Shown in pieces: positions 26,347 through 36,882 of a stretch of DNA of 64,000 nt. The DNA comes from Bradyrhizobium sp. B097. Its GTDB lineage: Bacteria; Pseudomonadota; Alphaproteobacteria; Rhizobiales; Xanthobacteraceae. Where the stretch lies: contig NZ_CP152412.1 in NCBI RefSeq assembly GCF_038957035.1, forward strand, positions 7,374,501 through 7,438,500, given 5' to 3'. A program made the translations under genes and the position numbers. Under the pieces are notes generated by a model that worked only from the letters and a program-made list of their open reading frames with translations, was not told the DNA's origin and did not search any database. How positions within the stretch are numbered: position 1 is the first letter of the stretch; each line of letters opens with the position of its first letter.

Positions 26347-27024
26347 ATGATCGGCGATCTTGAAGAAATCGATCCGAATGATGTGGCGGCAGTTTTCTAC
26401 CAGCCAAACGACGACGTCGATAAGCTGCTTGCCGATTTTGCCCAGGATCTCGCTCGGCAGGGCGTACGCGTCGGCGGCATCGTCCAGCGACACTTCAAGG
26501 GCGCAAACGGAACGCACGCGATGGTTGCAGTCGACGTTGCGACGGGACAAGAGATCTCGATTTCCAAGCCACTCGACAGCGGAGCTATGTCCTGTACGCT
26601 CGATACAAATGGACTTGCCGAGGCCGCAGCTGTCGTTTCCCGGGCGCTTCACGACAAGGTCGATCTCCTCGTGATCAGCAAATTTGCCAAACAGGAAGCG
26701 CTTGGTCGCGGCTTGCGCGCCGAATTCATCGACGCGATCACCCGCGGCGTGCCACTCCTGACGGCCGTTCCAAGAAAATGCCTTGCCGACTGGCGAACTT
26801 TCACCGGGGATGTTGGCACGCTGCTACTTTGCGATCGTCAAGTCGTGGAGCAATGGTGGCGCGACAGCTCCACGCGCTTGGCGCGCAGCCGGGTGTTTAG
26901 TCCCAGGTGCGGCTATCTGGCGACGATGATACCGGACAGCTTGATGACGGCGGTGAGACTATCGGGCACGCAGGCTCCGAAAGCGCCCGCCCGACTTCTT
27001 GGCCGCCTACGAAAAGCGCCTTAA
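26347..27024 (+). CDS. DUF2478-like P-loop-fold protein linked to molybdenum genes
   Basis: 225 residues, 10 bases after modC. Residues 10-180 fit the DUF2478 family (VGGIVQRHF near 40, DLLVISKFAKQEALGRGLR near 115, GVPLLTAVP near 140), which is often encoded beside modC in diazotrophs and may bind nucleotide or molybdopterin-related ligands. The last 40 residues follow a 16-base repeat at 26892 and look like a tail acquired from foreign DNA, so the natural C-terminus was probably near residue 182. Confidence 0.65.
   Translation: MIGDLEEIDPNDVAAVFYQPNDDVDKLLADFAQDLARQGVRVGGIVQRHFKGANGTHAMVAVDVATGQEISISKPLDSGAMSCTLDTNGLAEAAAVVSRALHDKVDLLVISKFAKQEALGRGLRAEFIDAITRGVPLLTAVPRKCLADWRTFTGDVGTLLLCDRQVVEQWWRDSSTRLARSRVFSPRCGYLATMIPDSLMTAVRLSGTQAPKAPARLLGRLRKAP
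26892..26907. repeat. 16-base repeat, copy 2
   Basis: GGTGTTTAGTCCCAGG, identical to 8187-8202. Lies near the 3' end of the DUF2478-like gene. Confidence 0.5.
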
Positions 27025-27600
27025 CTCCGGCATCCACTCCACATTCTGAGCCAGCAGATGCTCTGCGAGGGCCCTGATGAAACCTTCTAGTCGGCGAGAA
27101 GCCACTCCCACAAGCTGGGCGCGCACTATCAGTCGAAGCCCGCATCAGGCCCTTAGTCGGTTCTGCAGCCCGGCCGATCGACGACGAGCTGTTGAGGTCT
27201 GCCTGCCATCCTCCCCGCCAATCGCCCAACCGGCGCCCGGGTGTCATCCACTACGAAGACGCCCAATGATAATCGTTCTTCCGCCGGCGCATGCTGGCGG
27301 CTTGCAGGTTGGCACCTAACCGTGCTGCAGGCCGATCATTCTCGGGCGGAGTCGGAGTGCGCGCCTCTGGGTCAGAATTTAGGCGCACCACAGCGCATCG
27401 GTCGCGTCATCCCATTAGGTTCCAGAATTGCTTCAGCATCGCAACCCAGCTGAACAGCGCACTCGATCTATTCGTTTCGAGCGCGCGAGCATCGCGCATG
27501 CACGCGGCACGATTGGATATGGATCTGAGATCCAATCGAACAAAGGTAGATGCTACAGCAGAGCCCCAGGCTGGCGTAGTCGCGACAATCGGATTTGAAA
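27025..27600. other. Gene-poor stretch between DUF2478-like gene and ahpC
   Basis: No supported gene. It contains the second copy of the 14-base word (27085-27098) and overlapping short frames that look like mobile-element debris. Confidence 0.4.
27085..27098. repeat. 14-base repeat, copy 2
   Basis: TTCTAGTCGGCGAG, identical to 8955-8968. Confidence 0.45.
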
Positions 27601-27605
27601 ACGCA

Positions 27606-27621
27606 TGGCATATAGCTTGCT
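27606..27621 (+). promoter_or_regulatory. Sigma-54 promoter of ahpC-ahpD
   Basis: TGGCATA, TAGC, TTGCT: a good RpoN -24/-12 element, 47 bases before the ahpC start. I found no exact NifA site within 250 bases upstream. Confidence 0.75.
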
Positions 27622-27668
27622 TCACAGGTGACGGCACGATCTACACAAAACGGACTTGTGAGGACAGC

Positions 27669-28223
27669 ATGCTTGGAATTGGAAGTCAGTTGCCATCGTT
27701 CGAGGTCACAGGCGTGAAGCCCGGCTTTCAGGCGCAGGAAGAAGATGGGCAGAGCGCCTTCGAGACCCTGACCGAAGTGAGCTTTCCAGAAAAATGGAAG
27801 ATCATCTTCTTCTATCCCAAGGATTTTACCTTCGTCTGCCCGACCGAGATCGCCGAGTTTGCCCGGCTGGCCAAGGAATTCGCCGACCGCGATGCGGTCG
27901 TGCTGGGTGGTTCGACTGACAACGAGTTCTGCAAGCTCGCCTGGCGGCGCTCGCATGTCGACCTGCACAATCTACCGATCTGGCAGTTTGCCGACACAAA
28001 GGGAACCCTTGTCGATGGCCTTGGTGTGCGTTCACCCGAGGGCGTCGCCTATCGCTACACCTTCATCGTTGACCCCGACAACACAATCCAACACGTCTAT
28101 GCGACCAATCTTAATGTCGGGCGCAGCCCCAAGGACACGCTCCGGGTTCTGGACGCGCTGCAAACCGACGAGCTCTGTCCCTGCAACCGCGAAGTCGGCG
28201 GCGAAACCCTGAAGGTTGCTTGA
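27669..28223 (+). CDS. ahpC: Peroxiredoxin AhpC
   Basis: 184 residues from the ATG at 27669 (GAGGACA before it); the longer open frame upstream is non-coding and contains the promoter. Typical 2-Cys AhpC/Prx1 features: peroxidatic FYPKDFTFVCPTE with Cys near residue 57, a resolving Cys in DELCPCN near the C-terminus, and GLGVRSPEG in the middle. It reduces H2O2 and organic peroxides and is recycled here probably by AhpD, the next gene. Sigma-54 promoter upstream. Confidence 0.93.
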   Translation: MLGIGSQLPSFEVTGVKPGFQAQEEDGQSAFETLTEVSFPEKWKIIFFYPKDFTFVCPTEIAEFARLAKEFADRDAVVLGGSTDNEFCKLAWRRSHVDLHNLPIWQFADTKGTLVDGLGVRSPEGVAYRYTFIVDPDNTIQHVYATNLNVGRSPKDTLRVLDALQTDELCPCNREVGGETLKVA

Positions 28224-28229
28224 GGCAGC

Positions 28230-28778
28230 ATGTCGTCGATCGAGCAATTGAATGAAAAGATTCCCGATTTCGCCAAGGACGTCAGGCTCAACCTGACCTC
28301 CTTGATGGCCGATGAGACGCTCTCGCCGCAGCGACAATACGGACTACTTCTGGCGAGCGCGATTGCCACCCGCAATGCAGCCCTGATTGCCGCGATGGAG
28401 TCGGCTGCAGCCGCAGTGATGACGCCTGTGGCAATTTCCGCAGCGAAATCCGCAGCCTCTGTGATGGCGATGAACAACGTCTACTATCGCTTCGTTCACC
28501 TCGTCTCCAACCCGGAATACAGGACGATGCCGCCACGGTTGCGCATGAACGTGATCGGCTATCTCGGCGTGGACAAGTCCGACTTCGAGCTGTGGTCGCT
28601 GGCGGTCTCGGCCATAAACGGCTGCGGTTCCTGTATCGACGCCCACGAGAAGACGCTGCGGGCCGCGGGCGTCAGTTCCGAAGCGATCCAGACCGCAGTG
28701 CGCTTTGCTGCGATCATGCAGTCAGTGGCGGTTGCGATCGAAGCCGCTGGGCCCACCCCTTCCCAGGCGACGGGCTGA
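28230..28778 (+). CDS. ahpD: Alkylhydroperoxidase AhpD
   Basis: 182 residues, all-helical AhpD fold with the active-site motif [11 protein letters not shown] (Cys-x-x-Cys plus His) near residues 130-140. AhpD reduces AhpC with electrons from a lipoyl dehydrogenase system. It starts 7 bases after ahpC, so the two form one operon. Confidence 0.92.
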   Translation: MSSIEQLNEKIPDFAKDVRLNLTSLMADETLSPQRQYGLLLASAIATRNAALIAAMESAAAAVMTPVAISAAKSAASVMAMNNVYYRFVHLVSNPEYRTMPPRLRMNVIGYLGVDKSDFELWSLAVSAINGCGSCIDAHEKTLRAAGVSSEAIQTAVRFAAIMQSVAVAIEAAGPTPSQATG

Positions 28779-29009
28779 TTCCCTTTGCCGCCGGATCGAC
28801 ACTTGGCGCCACTCAATGGCGCCACAATCAGTCCTTCGCTCATACCGAGTGCGCGTAATATCCCCCAGGCTATGTCTTGGGGGGCGTACCCTCGAGTGCC
28901 AGCCTCGCTCGAATTTCACCCTCCGTGCAGGGGAGGCGGAATGCGCCACAAAGGCGGTGAGATCCTCCCGCCTATTACGGCGATCACACCACAATTCTTC
29001 GTTCCACTC
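28779..29009. terminator. Convergent intergenic region with GC-rich hairpin
   Basis: The space between the converging ahpD and fixX genes. At about 28862-28885 CCCCCA and TTGGGGGG form a short GC stem with a loop of about nine bases, a plausible weak bidirectional terminator. No gene seen. Confidence 0.35.
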
Positions 29010-29306
29010 TCACCCAAACTTGAACAGCACGCCATACCCGCCGCGCGGATGGCTCCATTGGATGTCGCCGGTGGGCTCGGCGATCACGCGGCAGGTGCCG
29101 CACTCGATGCAGCCGTCGACCGTTATCTCAACCTGGCCATTGTCGTTGAGTTCGTAGCATCGCGCGGGGCAGACTTTCAAAAGCGCAAGTAGCTGCGGCG
29201 ACGGCGTCGTGTGTGCGCGCACCTTGACGTGCGGGTGACCGACATCGACAAGATAGCGGTTGTAGTACAGCTTGTCTTCGACACGCATTGAGGGTTCGAC
29301 ATTCAT
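29010..29306 (-). CDS. fixX: Ferredoxin-like protein FixX
   Basis: 98 residues. C-terminal cysteines in [11 protein letters not shown] with an earlier CPARCY fit the cluster-binding pattern of FixX. It accepts electrons from the FixABC flavoprotein complex on the way to nitrogenase and is last in the fixBCX run. AAGG site before ATG. Intact. Confidence 0.95.
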   Translation of the reverse strand: MNVEPSMRVEDKLYYNRYLVDVGHPHVKVRAHTTPSPQLLALLKVCPARCYELNDNGQVEITVDGCIECGTCRVIAEPTGDIQWSHPRGGYGVLFKFG

Positions 29307-29345
29307 GCTTTGACCTTCTGTTGCTGGATTTCACACTGTTTCCGG

Positions 29346-30653
29346 TCAGCGCCAGGCCCGGGCAAACCGACACGCATCGCCGAACAGACCTGTCCATGAC
29401 CGCGCCTTGACAAAGGATTTCAGGGTCGCCTTCTCCTTCTCAGCCTTCGGCGTACCATCGACGCGCACAAAGTTCTGCATCGCCTTGGAGATGAGCTGCG
29501 GATAGGTAAGAAAGAAGTTTTGCGAATGCGTGTGCATCAGCGTCGGCAAATCCTTGTACTTCTTGAGATCTTTGATGACGAAAGACTCGTCAAGCATCTT
29601 TTTGTAGAGCGACAGATTTGTCGCGGTCATCGGCTCGCGGCGCGATTTCACCTGGACGATCGCTTCGGCCGCGATGCGGCCTGAGGTCATCGCGAGATTG
29701 GAGCCCTCGCGATGAATGGCGTTGTTGAGCTGCGCCGCGTCCCCCACCACCACCCAGCCCTCACCGTGGAGCTGCGGGATTGCCTTGTAACCGCCTTCAG
29801 GAATGAGATGCGCCGAATACTCCTTGACCTCTGAACCTGCGATCAGCGGCGCCACGGACGGATGCTGCTTGAAATGATCGAGCATGCCGTAGGGCGTCTG
29901 GCCGGTGCGCTGGAAATCGGCGACGAGACAACCGATGCCGAGCGAAATGCACTCCTTGTTGGCATAGATGAAACCCATGCCGGTCATGCCGCGGGAAATG
30001 GTACCGGCCGCCTCGATCACGACGCCTTCATCACCCTTAAGATTGAAACGCGCCTCGATAGTCTCGCGAGGCAAAAAGTGCATTTCCTTCACCGCGAGCG
30101 CAACGTTATCGGGTGTCGGCCGCGCGCGCAGGCCCGCGCGGGTCCCGAGCAGGCCATTGACACCCTCCGCCAGCACGACGACGTCGGCATGTATTTCGCC
30201 GTCGCGGCGATCTGTACGGACTCCGACCACCCTCTCACGGTCGTCCCGTGCGAGCTCGGTGACTGTCGTCTCGCACAGCACGGTCGCGCCGGCCTCCCTC
30301 ACCTTCGACGAGAACCATTTATCAAACTGCGCGCGTATGATCGTGTAGCGGTTCGGCCGTTCCTCGTTGAAGTCATCCGAGCGGTAATGCATGCCGACAT
30401 GGGATCGATCATCCATTATCCAGAACCGCTGTTCGACCAGATGGCGTTCGAGCGGTGCCTCCTCGCGAAACTCGGGAATCAGCTTTTCCATCATGTCGGC
30501 ATAGAGGATCGCGCCCTGCACATTCTTCGATCCGGGATATTCGCCCCGCTCGAGCTGCAGCACCTTCATGCCGCGCCTGGCCATGGTCAACGCCGCCGCG
30601 TTTCCGGCCATGCCGGCTCCCACCACGATCGCATCGAACCTCTCTTCAATCAT
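29346..30653 (-). CDS. fixC: Electron-transfer flavoprotein:quinone oxidoreductase-like FixC
   Basis: 435 residues from the ATG at 30653, which is 6 bases after AGGAG; an ATG six bases earlier is too close to that site. N-terminal FAD fold [19 protein letters not shown]. FixC is the ETF-QO-like part of the FixABCX complex, which sends low-potential electrons to nitrogenase by flavin-based bifurcation. Position between fixB and fixX as in other diazotrophs. Intact. Confidence 0.96.
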   Translation of the reverse strand: MIEERFDAIVVGAGMAGNAAALTMARRGMKVLQLERGEYPGSKNVQGAILYADMMEKLIPEFREEAPLERHLVEQRFWIMDDRSHVGMHYRSDDFNEERPNRYTIIRAQFDKWFSSKVREAGATVLCETTVTELARDDRERVVGVRTDRRDGEIHADVVVLAEGVNGLLGTRAGLRARPTPDNVALAVKEMHFLPRETIEARFNLKGDEGVVIEAAGTISRGMTGMGFIYANKECISLGIGCLVADFQRTGQTPYGMLDHFKQHPSVAPLIAGSEVKEYSAHLIPEGGYKAIPQLHGEGWVVVGDAAQLNNAIHREGSNLAMTSGRIAAEAIVQVKSRREPMTATNLSLYKKMLDESFVIKDLKKYKDLPTLMHTHSQNFFLTYPQLISKAMQNFVRVDGTPKAEKEKATLKSFVKARSWTGLFGDACRFARAWR

Positions 30654-30664
30654 CTTCATCTCCT

Positions 30665-31774
30665 CTAGACCGCGATCCGGGCGCGCGAATTCGGCAAAAG
30701 CCTGGCGCGAAATGCGGCCGTCAGTGCCGGTAGCAATTGCATAGCGTCACTGACGATCGCGACATGGGCGAAGTCGAGGATCGGCGCGTTCTTGTCAGTG
30801 TTGATGGCGACGATCAGATCCGCGCCCTCCACGCCAACCCGGTGCTGGATCGCGCCGGAAATGCCGGCAGCAATATAGAGCTTCGGCCGGATGGTCTTTC
30901 CCGTCTGGCCGATCTGCCGGTCAGAGGTAACCCACCCTTTTTGCACCAGAGGACGTGAGCAACCGTACTCCGCGCCAAGCAGAGTTGCGAGATCGCGCAC
31001 CAACCGAAAATTCTCAGGCGATCCCAGTCCCAAGCCGCCAGCAACCACGACATCGGCATAGGCCAGATTGGACGTTTCTGAATCGCGGTCGGGGATGAAC
31101 GACAGCACTTTTGTGACGATATCGTCTTCAACAAGGCCAAGCGAATGGATGATGATACGAGCGGCATCGCGCGCGATGCGCTCTGGCATGGGCATGACGC
31201 GCGGGCGGACGGTCGCCATCTGCGGACGATAATTCAAGGTATAGATCGTGCAGAGCAGCGAGCCGCCAAAGGTCGGACGCGTCGCGGCAAGCGAACCATC
31301 GGCGTCAACGTCAAGCGCGGTGCAGTCGGCAGTGAGCCCCGTCAATAAGGTCGTCGCCACAGAACCTGCGAGATCTCGACCGAGTGTCGTCGCACCCAGC
31401 AGCAGGATTTCCGGCTTGTAGGTGTTGACGAGTTCGGTGAGCGCTTTGGTATAGGATTCGTTGCGATAATCCGACAAAACATTCTCGCTCACGAGATAGG
31501 CGAGATCGGCGCCATAGCAAAACGATTCAAGCGCGGCGTTGCGCGTGGGCTGCCCCTCCGGACCGATGACGACCGCGGCGAGATTCACCTTTAGCCTGTC
31601 GGCGAGCCTTCGCCCCGCACCCATGAGCTCCCAGGACACCGGATGCACCTGGCCGCGCTCCTGCTCGACGAAGACCCAGACATGCTTGTAGGCCTTAAAG
31701 TGCTCCGGCAGCTCCTTTTTGGCTGCTGCGCGGCCGGCCGCCGCCGGCATGGCGGTTTTTGTGACATTGCTCAT
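30665..31774 (-). CDS. fixB: Electron-transfer flavoprotein alpha subunit FixB
   Basis: 369 residues, normal length. The C-terminal FAD domain carries [20 protein letters not shown] followed by IQH, and NTDKNAPI, typical of ETF-alpha. Works with FixA (beta subunit), FixC and FixX. Here the gene before it is a ruined fixA, so an intact FixA must come from elsewhere in the genome. Confidence 0.96.
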   Translation of the reverse strand: MSNVTKTAMPAAAGRAAAKKELPEHFKAYKHVWVFVEQERGQVHPVSWELMGAGRRLADRLKVNLAAVVIGPEGQPTRNAALESFCYGADLAYLVSENVLSDYRNESYTKALTELVNTYKPEILLLGATTLGRDLAGSVATTLLTGLTADCTALDVDADGSLAATRPTFGGSLLCTIYTLNYRPQMATVRPRVMPMPERIARDAARIIIHSLGLVEDDIVTKVLSFIPDRDSETSNLAYADVVVAGGLGLGSPENFRLVRDLATLLGAEYGCSRPLVQKGWVTSDRQIGQTGKTIRPKLYIAAGISGAIQHRVGVEGADLIVAINTDKNAPILDFAHVAIVSDAMQLLPALTAAFRARLLPNSRARIAV

Positions 31775-31849
31775 GCTTTAGATTCCCCTCAAAAACTACG
31801 CGCGCCTGCGCCACAGGATTGCTTTCTACTTCGGTTAACTGAAGATCAC

Positions 31850-32300
31850 TTTTGATCAGCGGGTGGCCGGCTGCTTGCCCGCCCCGTCTGCTCGCTGCGG
31901 CCCGACGGCGCAACGAGACGCCTCACCGCGGTAGACGTACCGGACGGGCCAGATCTTGAGAGGTTCTCGATACTGGTCTCTTGCGCGTTCCATTCGGCGA
32001 GCGCCACCGCGGCGGCCGGGCCGCTGCGGTAAATCTGACCGGTCGCTTCGATCCTTGGGTCGGCAAGGCCGCTTACTGCGCAATACCTGCGCCTCTCTTT
32101 CGGCCCAGCGCTCCACATTGACTGTGACGACCAGAGTGATCTTGCCACTGCACCTGCCACGCAATCCGTGCCCAGCCTCCAGCGCCGACAACTCGCATAA
32201 GCGGACGTTCGTCCCTCGTCCTGACGCAGGTCGACCATGGGATGGATACGGGCCTGCGCGGATTCGGGGACCCTCTTGAAGCGGACGACTATCTGCGCAC
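31850..32300 (-). pseudogene. Degenerate fixA (ETF beta subunit) remnant
   Basis: On the minus strand, IVVRFKRVPESAQARIHP matches the FixA N-terminus (IVVCIKQVPDSAQIRVHP-type). About 100 codons later WNAQETSIENLSRSGPSGTS followed by TAVRRLVAPS matches its C-terminus (the GLxGSxTxVKRVFAP motif of ETF-beta). A middle piece with VLRSKRPC is in another reading frame. The central half of the roughly 280-residue protein, including much of the AMP/FAD site, is gone. It sits exactly where fixA stands in fixABCX operons. Frameshifts and deletion make it non-functional. Confidence 0.72.
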
Positions 32301-32329
32301 CCGCTCCAGGTGTAGTGTGGACGAGCGAC

Positions 32330-32482
32330 TTACCCATTGACCACCATCTCACGGTCGATGCTGGCTTCAATCGCGTCAAAGGCCATCTCGAACGGCACTG
32401 GCGCTAGCGTAAGCCACGAGATGACGCCGCAGCGCTCGACAGCCAGCAGAAGCAACTCCATAGGTCTTCCTTCAAGTCTCAT
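32330..32482 (-). CDS. Possible small protein between nifW and the fixA remnant
   Basis: 50 residues, beginning MRLEGRPMELLLLAVERCGV. Hydrophobic N-terminal helix and an acidic C-terminal helix. The start has only a weak ribosome binding site. No family recognised. It could be a real small nif-linked protein or a chance frame. Confidence 0.3.
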   Translation of the reverse strand: MRLEGRPMELLLLAVERCGVISWLTLAPVPFEMAFDAIEASIDREMVVNG

Positions 32483-32767
32483 CTCGGACGGCTACCTTCT
32501 GTCGGCATCGATGACGGGATCGGCACGACAACAGCAAGTGTCGTACCAGTTGCAAGAACCATGGAAAATCGGGCGACAGCAATGACTTGGGAGAAGCTTA
32601 AGATGGCCGCTGACACCGTGGACACGACCAGTCCAGACATGGGTCGGGAATACGACAGCGCCGCTCGATTCATGGCTGCAGAGAGTCGATCTGGATGAAG
32701 ACGAAGGTTGCACAAGGGACCGTCACCACGCCACTTGGGACAAATCGCGCTGCGGTGGAGCCCGAGA

Positions 32768-33109
32768 TCACTTCAGCGCACTCAATGGGACAAAGGCCGC
32801 CGGCTTCTTGGGGTCTGCGACGGCATCCCTCAAAACCTTGAACACTCGCTGATCGATCGGTGACCTTGCCACGAAATCGGCATAGGCCTGCTCCAGCATC
32901 GCTTTGCACCGAGCTCTGATTTCCGGCTCGGCGGCACCAGTGAACTGCTCCATTGCGAAATATTGTCCCATGCGCTTTAGGATATGAAGGCGCGCGACAT
33001 TGACGATCTTGGGGTCGTAGTCGACGCCTAGCAGCGAGAAAAACTCTTCCGCCGACGAGGCCTTGCTGAGCCGATCCAGGATACCGGTTGGCGGGCATGA
33101 GTTGCTCAT
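32768..33109 (-). CDS. nifW: Nitrogenase stabilising/protective protein NifW
   Basis: 113 residues, usual NifW length, with AEEFFSLLGVDYDP near residue 20 and VARLHILKRMGQY near 38, conserved in the family. NifW binds the MoFe protein or its precursors and helps keep it active under oxygen. AGGGAG before the ATG. Lies 225 bases after nifV. Confidence 0.93.
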   Translation of the reverse strand: MSNSCPPTGILDRLSKASSAEEFFSLLGVDYDPKIVNVARLHILKRMGQYFAMEQFTGAAEPEIRARCKAMLEQAYADFVARSPIDQRVFKVLRDAVADPKKPAAFVPLSALK

Positions 33110-33334
33110 CGTAAAATCTCCCTTGGATTAGCTCGTCGACATTCGACGAAATGCGGCAGCGCCTGACGATCCTGTCGCAACCCCGAGCCCGTAAAGCTGC
33201 TGCGCTGAGATCGCGCTAGGGAATCTGGCATGCGGAGGCAGGCGGTCGTTCCCGCCCATCAGCGACATCAGACACTGTCCTTGCGGCGCTTTGGTTTTCG
33301 AACAGCCGGCGAAAACGATGCTGGGCACTGCTCT

Positions 33335-34522
33335 TCACGCGGGGTTGGTCGCCAAGCATCCGCACACATCGCGCCAGATTGCCGCCACCGTTTCGCGCTC
33401 GACCGGCAGCTTGTGCTCGATGGCATGTTTGCGGACTTGCGAGAGGATCTGCCTGGCCTGATCGGCGCTGGCGACGAGCTGCAATTCATTGAGCAACGCG
33501 GTGATCGCCGAGAGTCCGGAATGCTTGCCGATCACAAAACGGTTGCTGCGCCCAAGCAAAGCGGGATCAAGCGACTGATAGGTGCGTTGATCCTTCAAAA
33601 GGCCATCGACATGAATGCCGGATTCGTGCGTAAATACATGTTCTCCGACAATGGCCTTGTTCAGAGGAATCGCACGCGCGGCCGCGGCTGCCACCACCGC
33701 GGCGACATTCTCGAGCTCCGGCAGTATGATGCCGGACTCGCGGCCGTAGAGCTGCTTGAGCGCGACCGCGACTTCCTCGAGCGGTGTATTTCCGGCCCGC
33801 TCGCCCAGCCCGATGACGGTCACCGAGGCGTGGCTCGCGCCGACCTTGATGGCGGAAAGCGTATTGGCGGTTGGGAGGCCGAGATCGTCGTGGCCGTGAA
33901 ATTCGAGTTCGAGATCGGTGGTCGCATGCAAATTCCTGACCAACGCGCAGGTTGTGTCGGGATCGAGCACGCTGAGCGTATCGGCAATACGAAAGCGACG
34001 CGCGCCCGCCGCTCTTGCCGCTGCCATCAGTCTGACGAGAAAATCGATGTCGGCGCGGGAGGATTCCTCGCCGCCGACAGCGACCTCAAGTCCCCGCTCA
34101 CGGGCGTAACCTACCGTCTGCTTCACCTGCTCCAGCGCCAGGTCGCGATGACCGCCAAGCTTGGCCGCGATCTGCACATCGGAAGCCGGGGTCGACATAT
34201 TGATCATGGACACCTTCGCCTCGATCGCTGCGTCGATGTCCGCCTCCCGCATCCGGCACCAGCCGATGGTGGTCAGCGGAAGATCCGCTTCGACAATGGC
34301 ACGGATGGCGGCGATCTCGTCGTTGCCCATCGCAGGCGTTCCCGCCTCGATCTCCGTGACCCCGGCTCGCCCCAGGGCCTGCGCGATCGCCAGCTTTTCC
34401 TCTGTGGTGAACGCAACGCCAGGCGCCTGCTCGCCGTCGCGCAGCGTCATGTCGTTGAGCACGGTCGGCTCGGCGCGCGCCTGCTCGGACCAAGAGGGTT
34501 TGGCGGCGGTGGTGGCGGCCAT
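33335..34522 (-). CDS. nifV: Homocitrate synthase NifV
   Basis: About 395 residues; ATG at 34522 preferred (GAGGTG 10 bases before), with ATG 34540 as alternative. N-terminal TIM barrel with [15 protein letters not shown] (metal and 2-oxoglutarate site), [18 protein letters not shown] (metal-binding His pair) and [12 protein letters not shown]. NifV makes homocitrate, the organic ligand of FeMo-cofactor, from acetyl-CoA and 2-oxoglutarate. Many legume rhizobia lack nifV and obtain homocitrate from the plant, so its presence suggests an ability to fix nitrogen outside nodules. Has its own sigma-54 promoter and NifA site. Confidence 0.95.
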   Translation of the reverse strand: MAATTAAKPSWSEQARAEPTVLNDMTLRDGEQAPGVAFTTEEKLAIAQALGRAGVTEIEAGTPAMGNDEIAAIRAIVEADLPLTTIGWCRMREADIDAAIEAKVSMINMSTPASDVQIAAKLGGHRDLALEQVKQTVGYARERGLEVAVGGEESSRADIDFLVRLMAAARAAGARRFRIADTLSVLDPDTTCALVRNLHATTDLELEFHGHDDLGLPTANTLSAIKVGASHASVTVIGLGERAGNTPLEEVAVALKQLYGRESGIILPELENVAAVVAAAAARAIPLNKAIVGEHVFTHESGIHVDGLLKDQRTYQSLDPALLGRSNRFVIGKHSGLSAITALLNELQLVASADQARQILSQVRKHAIEHKLPVERETVAAIWRDVCGCLATNPA

Positions 34523-34563
34523 CACGAAAGGGCACCTCATTGTTTTTGACCAGCATAGGCTTC

Positions 34564-34579
34564 AGCAACCCGCATGCCA
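34564..34579 (-). promoter_or_regulatory. Sigma-54 promoter of nifV
   Basis: On the minus strand TGGCATGCGGGTTGCTG, a perfect RpoN element, about 40 bases before the nifV start. The gap between nifQ and nifV (about 365 bases) holds nothing else but its NifA site. Confidence 0.85.
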
Positions 34580-34634
34580 GCCCGTTATCCCTGACAACCA
34601 ATTGAAGTATCTCCGCTTTCCTCCTCCACCGGAT

Positions 34635-34650
34635 TGTCGCAAACGCGACA
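34635..34650 (-). promoter_or_regulatory. NifA site upstream of nifV
   Basis: Exact TGT-N10-ACA (TGTCGCAAACGCGACA), about 60 bases upstream of the -24 box. Confidence 0.8.
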
Positions 34651-34886
34651 GGCGCATCAAGCGGACGCCTCACCATGCCGCTCGCACGCCGAACTGGGAG
34701 TTAGCTCGGATCGCACCGCGCAGGATGAACGAATTGTCGCAGGACATTTGGGCCGGTATGGCCTCGATCACATTGTCGCTCGCTCGCATCGAGACGACGT
34801 CGGCCGCGCCTCGACCTCCTGCGAAGCACGCCAACCCCGGCCAAGCGTTCTCAGACGGCGCGGTGATCGAGAATCCTTGTGACAGC

Positions 34887-35603
34887 TCAGATGGGCCAGT
34901 CGCCGTCGACGGCCGGACGAGCTGCCTGCAACAGAAAGTCACGCCTGCGCTCGGCCATCCGGCTCTCGCCGCTTTCTTCGCCAAAGCAGAGGTTGAAGTC
35001 GTTACATTGCGTGCACACCGGCGTTGTGCACATCACGAGGCCTTCATCCTCGCACAGCATGCGGTAGAAGAAGCGTTTCCAGCGCATATTGTTGATATTG
35101 CGCACGGCGAGCGGCGCGAAATGGCGGCTTAGCAGCCGAGAAAGTTCGCCACGATTGCGCAATCCGAGACCTTCCCACAGGTGGTCTGGCTCAATGGCGC
35201 GGCGCGCGATCATCGCTGCCAGCCAGCGGCCGATATCGCCTTTCGTCGAGCGTTGCTTGAGCAAGAGATCGTGCACCATTGCGATCTCTTCGTTCTCATC
35301 GCACTTGAAGGCCAGAAGCTGCTCCGCGAGCTTGATCTCAACCGACGGAAAATACTGCTCCAGCAAGGCCGCCAGTTCGTGGCCGGACAGGCCGGCCTTC
35401 TCGGGAAGCGGACCACCGTCCAACGTGGCAGCCGCCAGAATAGACGCCAGGACATGGCAATCGAAATTGCTGTCAGTGGCAATGTCGGCATCTGCAGGAG
35501 GCACACCGGTCAGCAGGCGGTAGGTTGCAATTCCCCTATGCATCTGGCTGTTCGCATCAACGGCACAGGCAGCCATCAACGAAAGGAAGTGCGCTTCGGA
35601 CAT
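34887..35603 (-). CDS. nifQ: Molybdenum-handling protein NifQ
   Basis: 238 residues from the ATG at 35603. The C-terminal motif CTTPVCTQCNDFNLC gives the family pattern C-x4-C-x2-C-x5-C, which holds a [Mo-3Fe-4S] cluster passed to the NifEN/NifH scaffold during FeMo-cofactor synthesis. It follows nifH after a hairpin-containing gap of about 150 bases. Intact; a weak ribosome binding site leaves the exact start a little open. Confidence 0.93.
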   Translation of the reverse strand: MSEAHFLSLMAACAVDANSQMHRGIATYRLLTGVPPADADIATDSNFDCHVLASILAAATLDGGPLPEKAGLSGHELAALLEQYFPSVEIKLAEQLLAFKCDENEEIAMVHDLLLKQRSTKGDIGRWLAAMIARRAIEPDHLWEGLGLRNRGELSRLLSRHFAPLAVRNINNMRWKRFFYRMLCEDEGLVMCTTPVCTQCNDFNLCFGEESGESRMAERRRDFLLQAARPAVDGDWPI

Positions 35604-35675
35604 GATTTTGTGGCTTCCACGGCGGTCAGGTTGACCCCGCACCATCCTGGTCTTGGTCACGGGTCGATCGTCAGA

Positions 35676-35714
35676 ATGCCGGCCTCCCCGGATGGGGGTG
35701 GGGGAGACCGGCAT
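35676..35714 (-). terminator. Strong hairpin between nifH and nifQ
   Basis: Arms ATGCCGGCCTCCCC and GGGGAGACCGGCAT give a 14-bp stem with a single mismatch (G-T) and an 11-base loop, 37 bases after the nifH stop. No long T run follows on the coding strand. It probably acts as an attenuator or as a 3' stabiliser of nifH mRNA, so that much more NifH than NifQ is made. Confidence 0.7.
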
Positions 35715-35751
35715 CCGTCGCGCGCCTTCACAAGGCCGCGACTCGCGACCT

Positions 35752-36747
<996 letters not shown>

Positions 36748-36797
36748 TTACGCGTCGGCGTGCACTCAGCCCTCACTCAGTGTTGCTGCCGCCTACT

Positions 36798-36813
36798 AGC
36801 AACCGCCATGCCA
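36798..36813 (-). promoter_or_regulatory. Sigma-54 promoter of nifH
   Basis: Minus strand TGGCATGGCGGTTGCTA; good -24/-12 element about 160 bases before the nifH start. Confidence 0.9.
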
Positions 36814-36882
36814 ACGCTTGCGCGCGCCCATTAAGCTTCTGATTACGCTTTGAAAACCAACGAGCCGGTGGGGCATCCCAGC

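Noticed and set aside
29862..30668. 268-residue plus-strand ORF opposite fixC
   Set aside because: Shadow of fixC; composition and lack of motifs argue against a gene.
33230..34549. 439-residue plus-strand ORF opposite nifV
   Set aside because: Antisense to a clearly functional NifV; Arg/His/Gly-rich chance translation.
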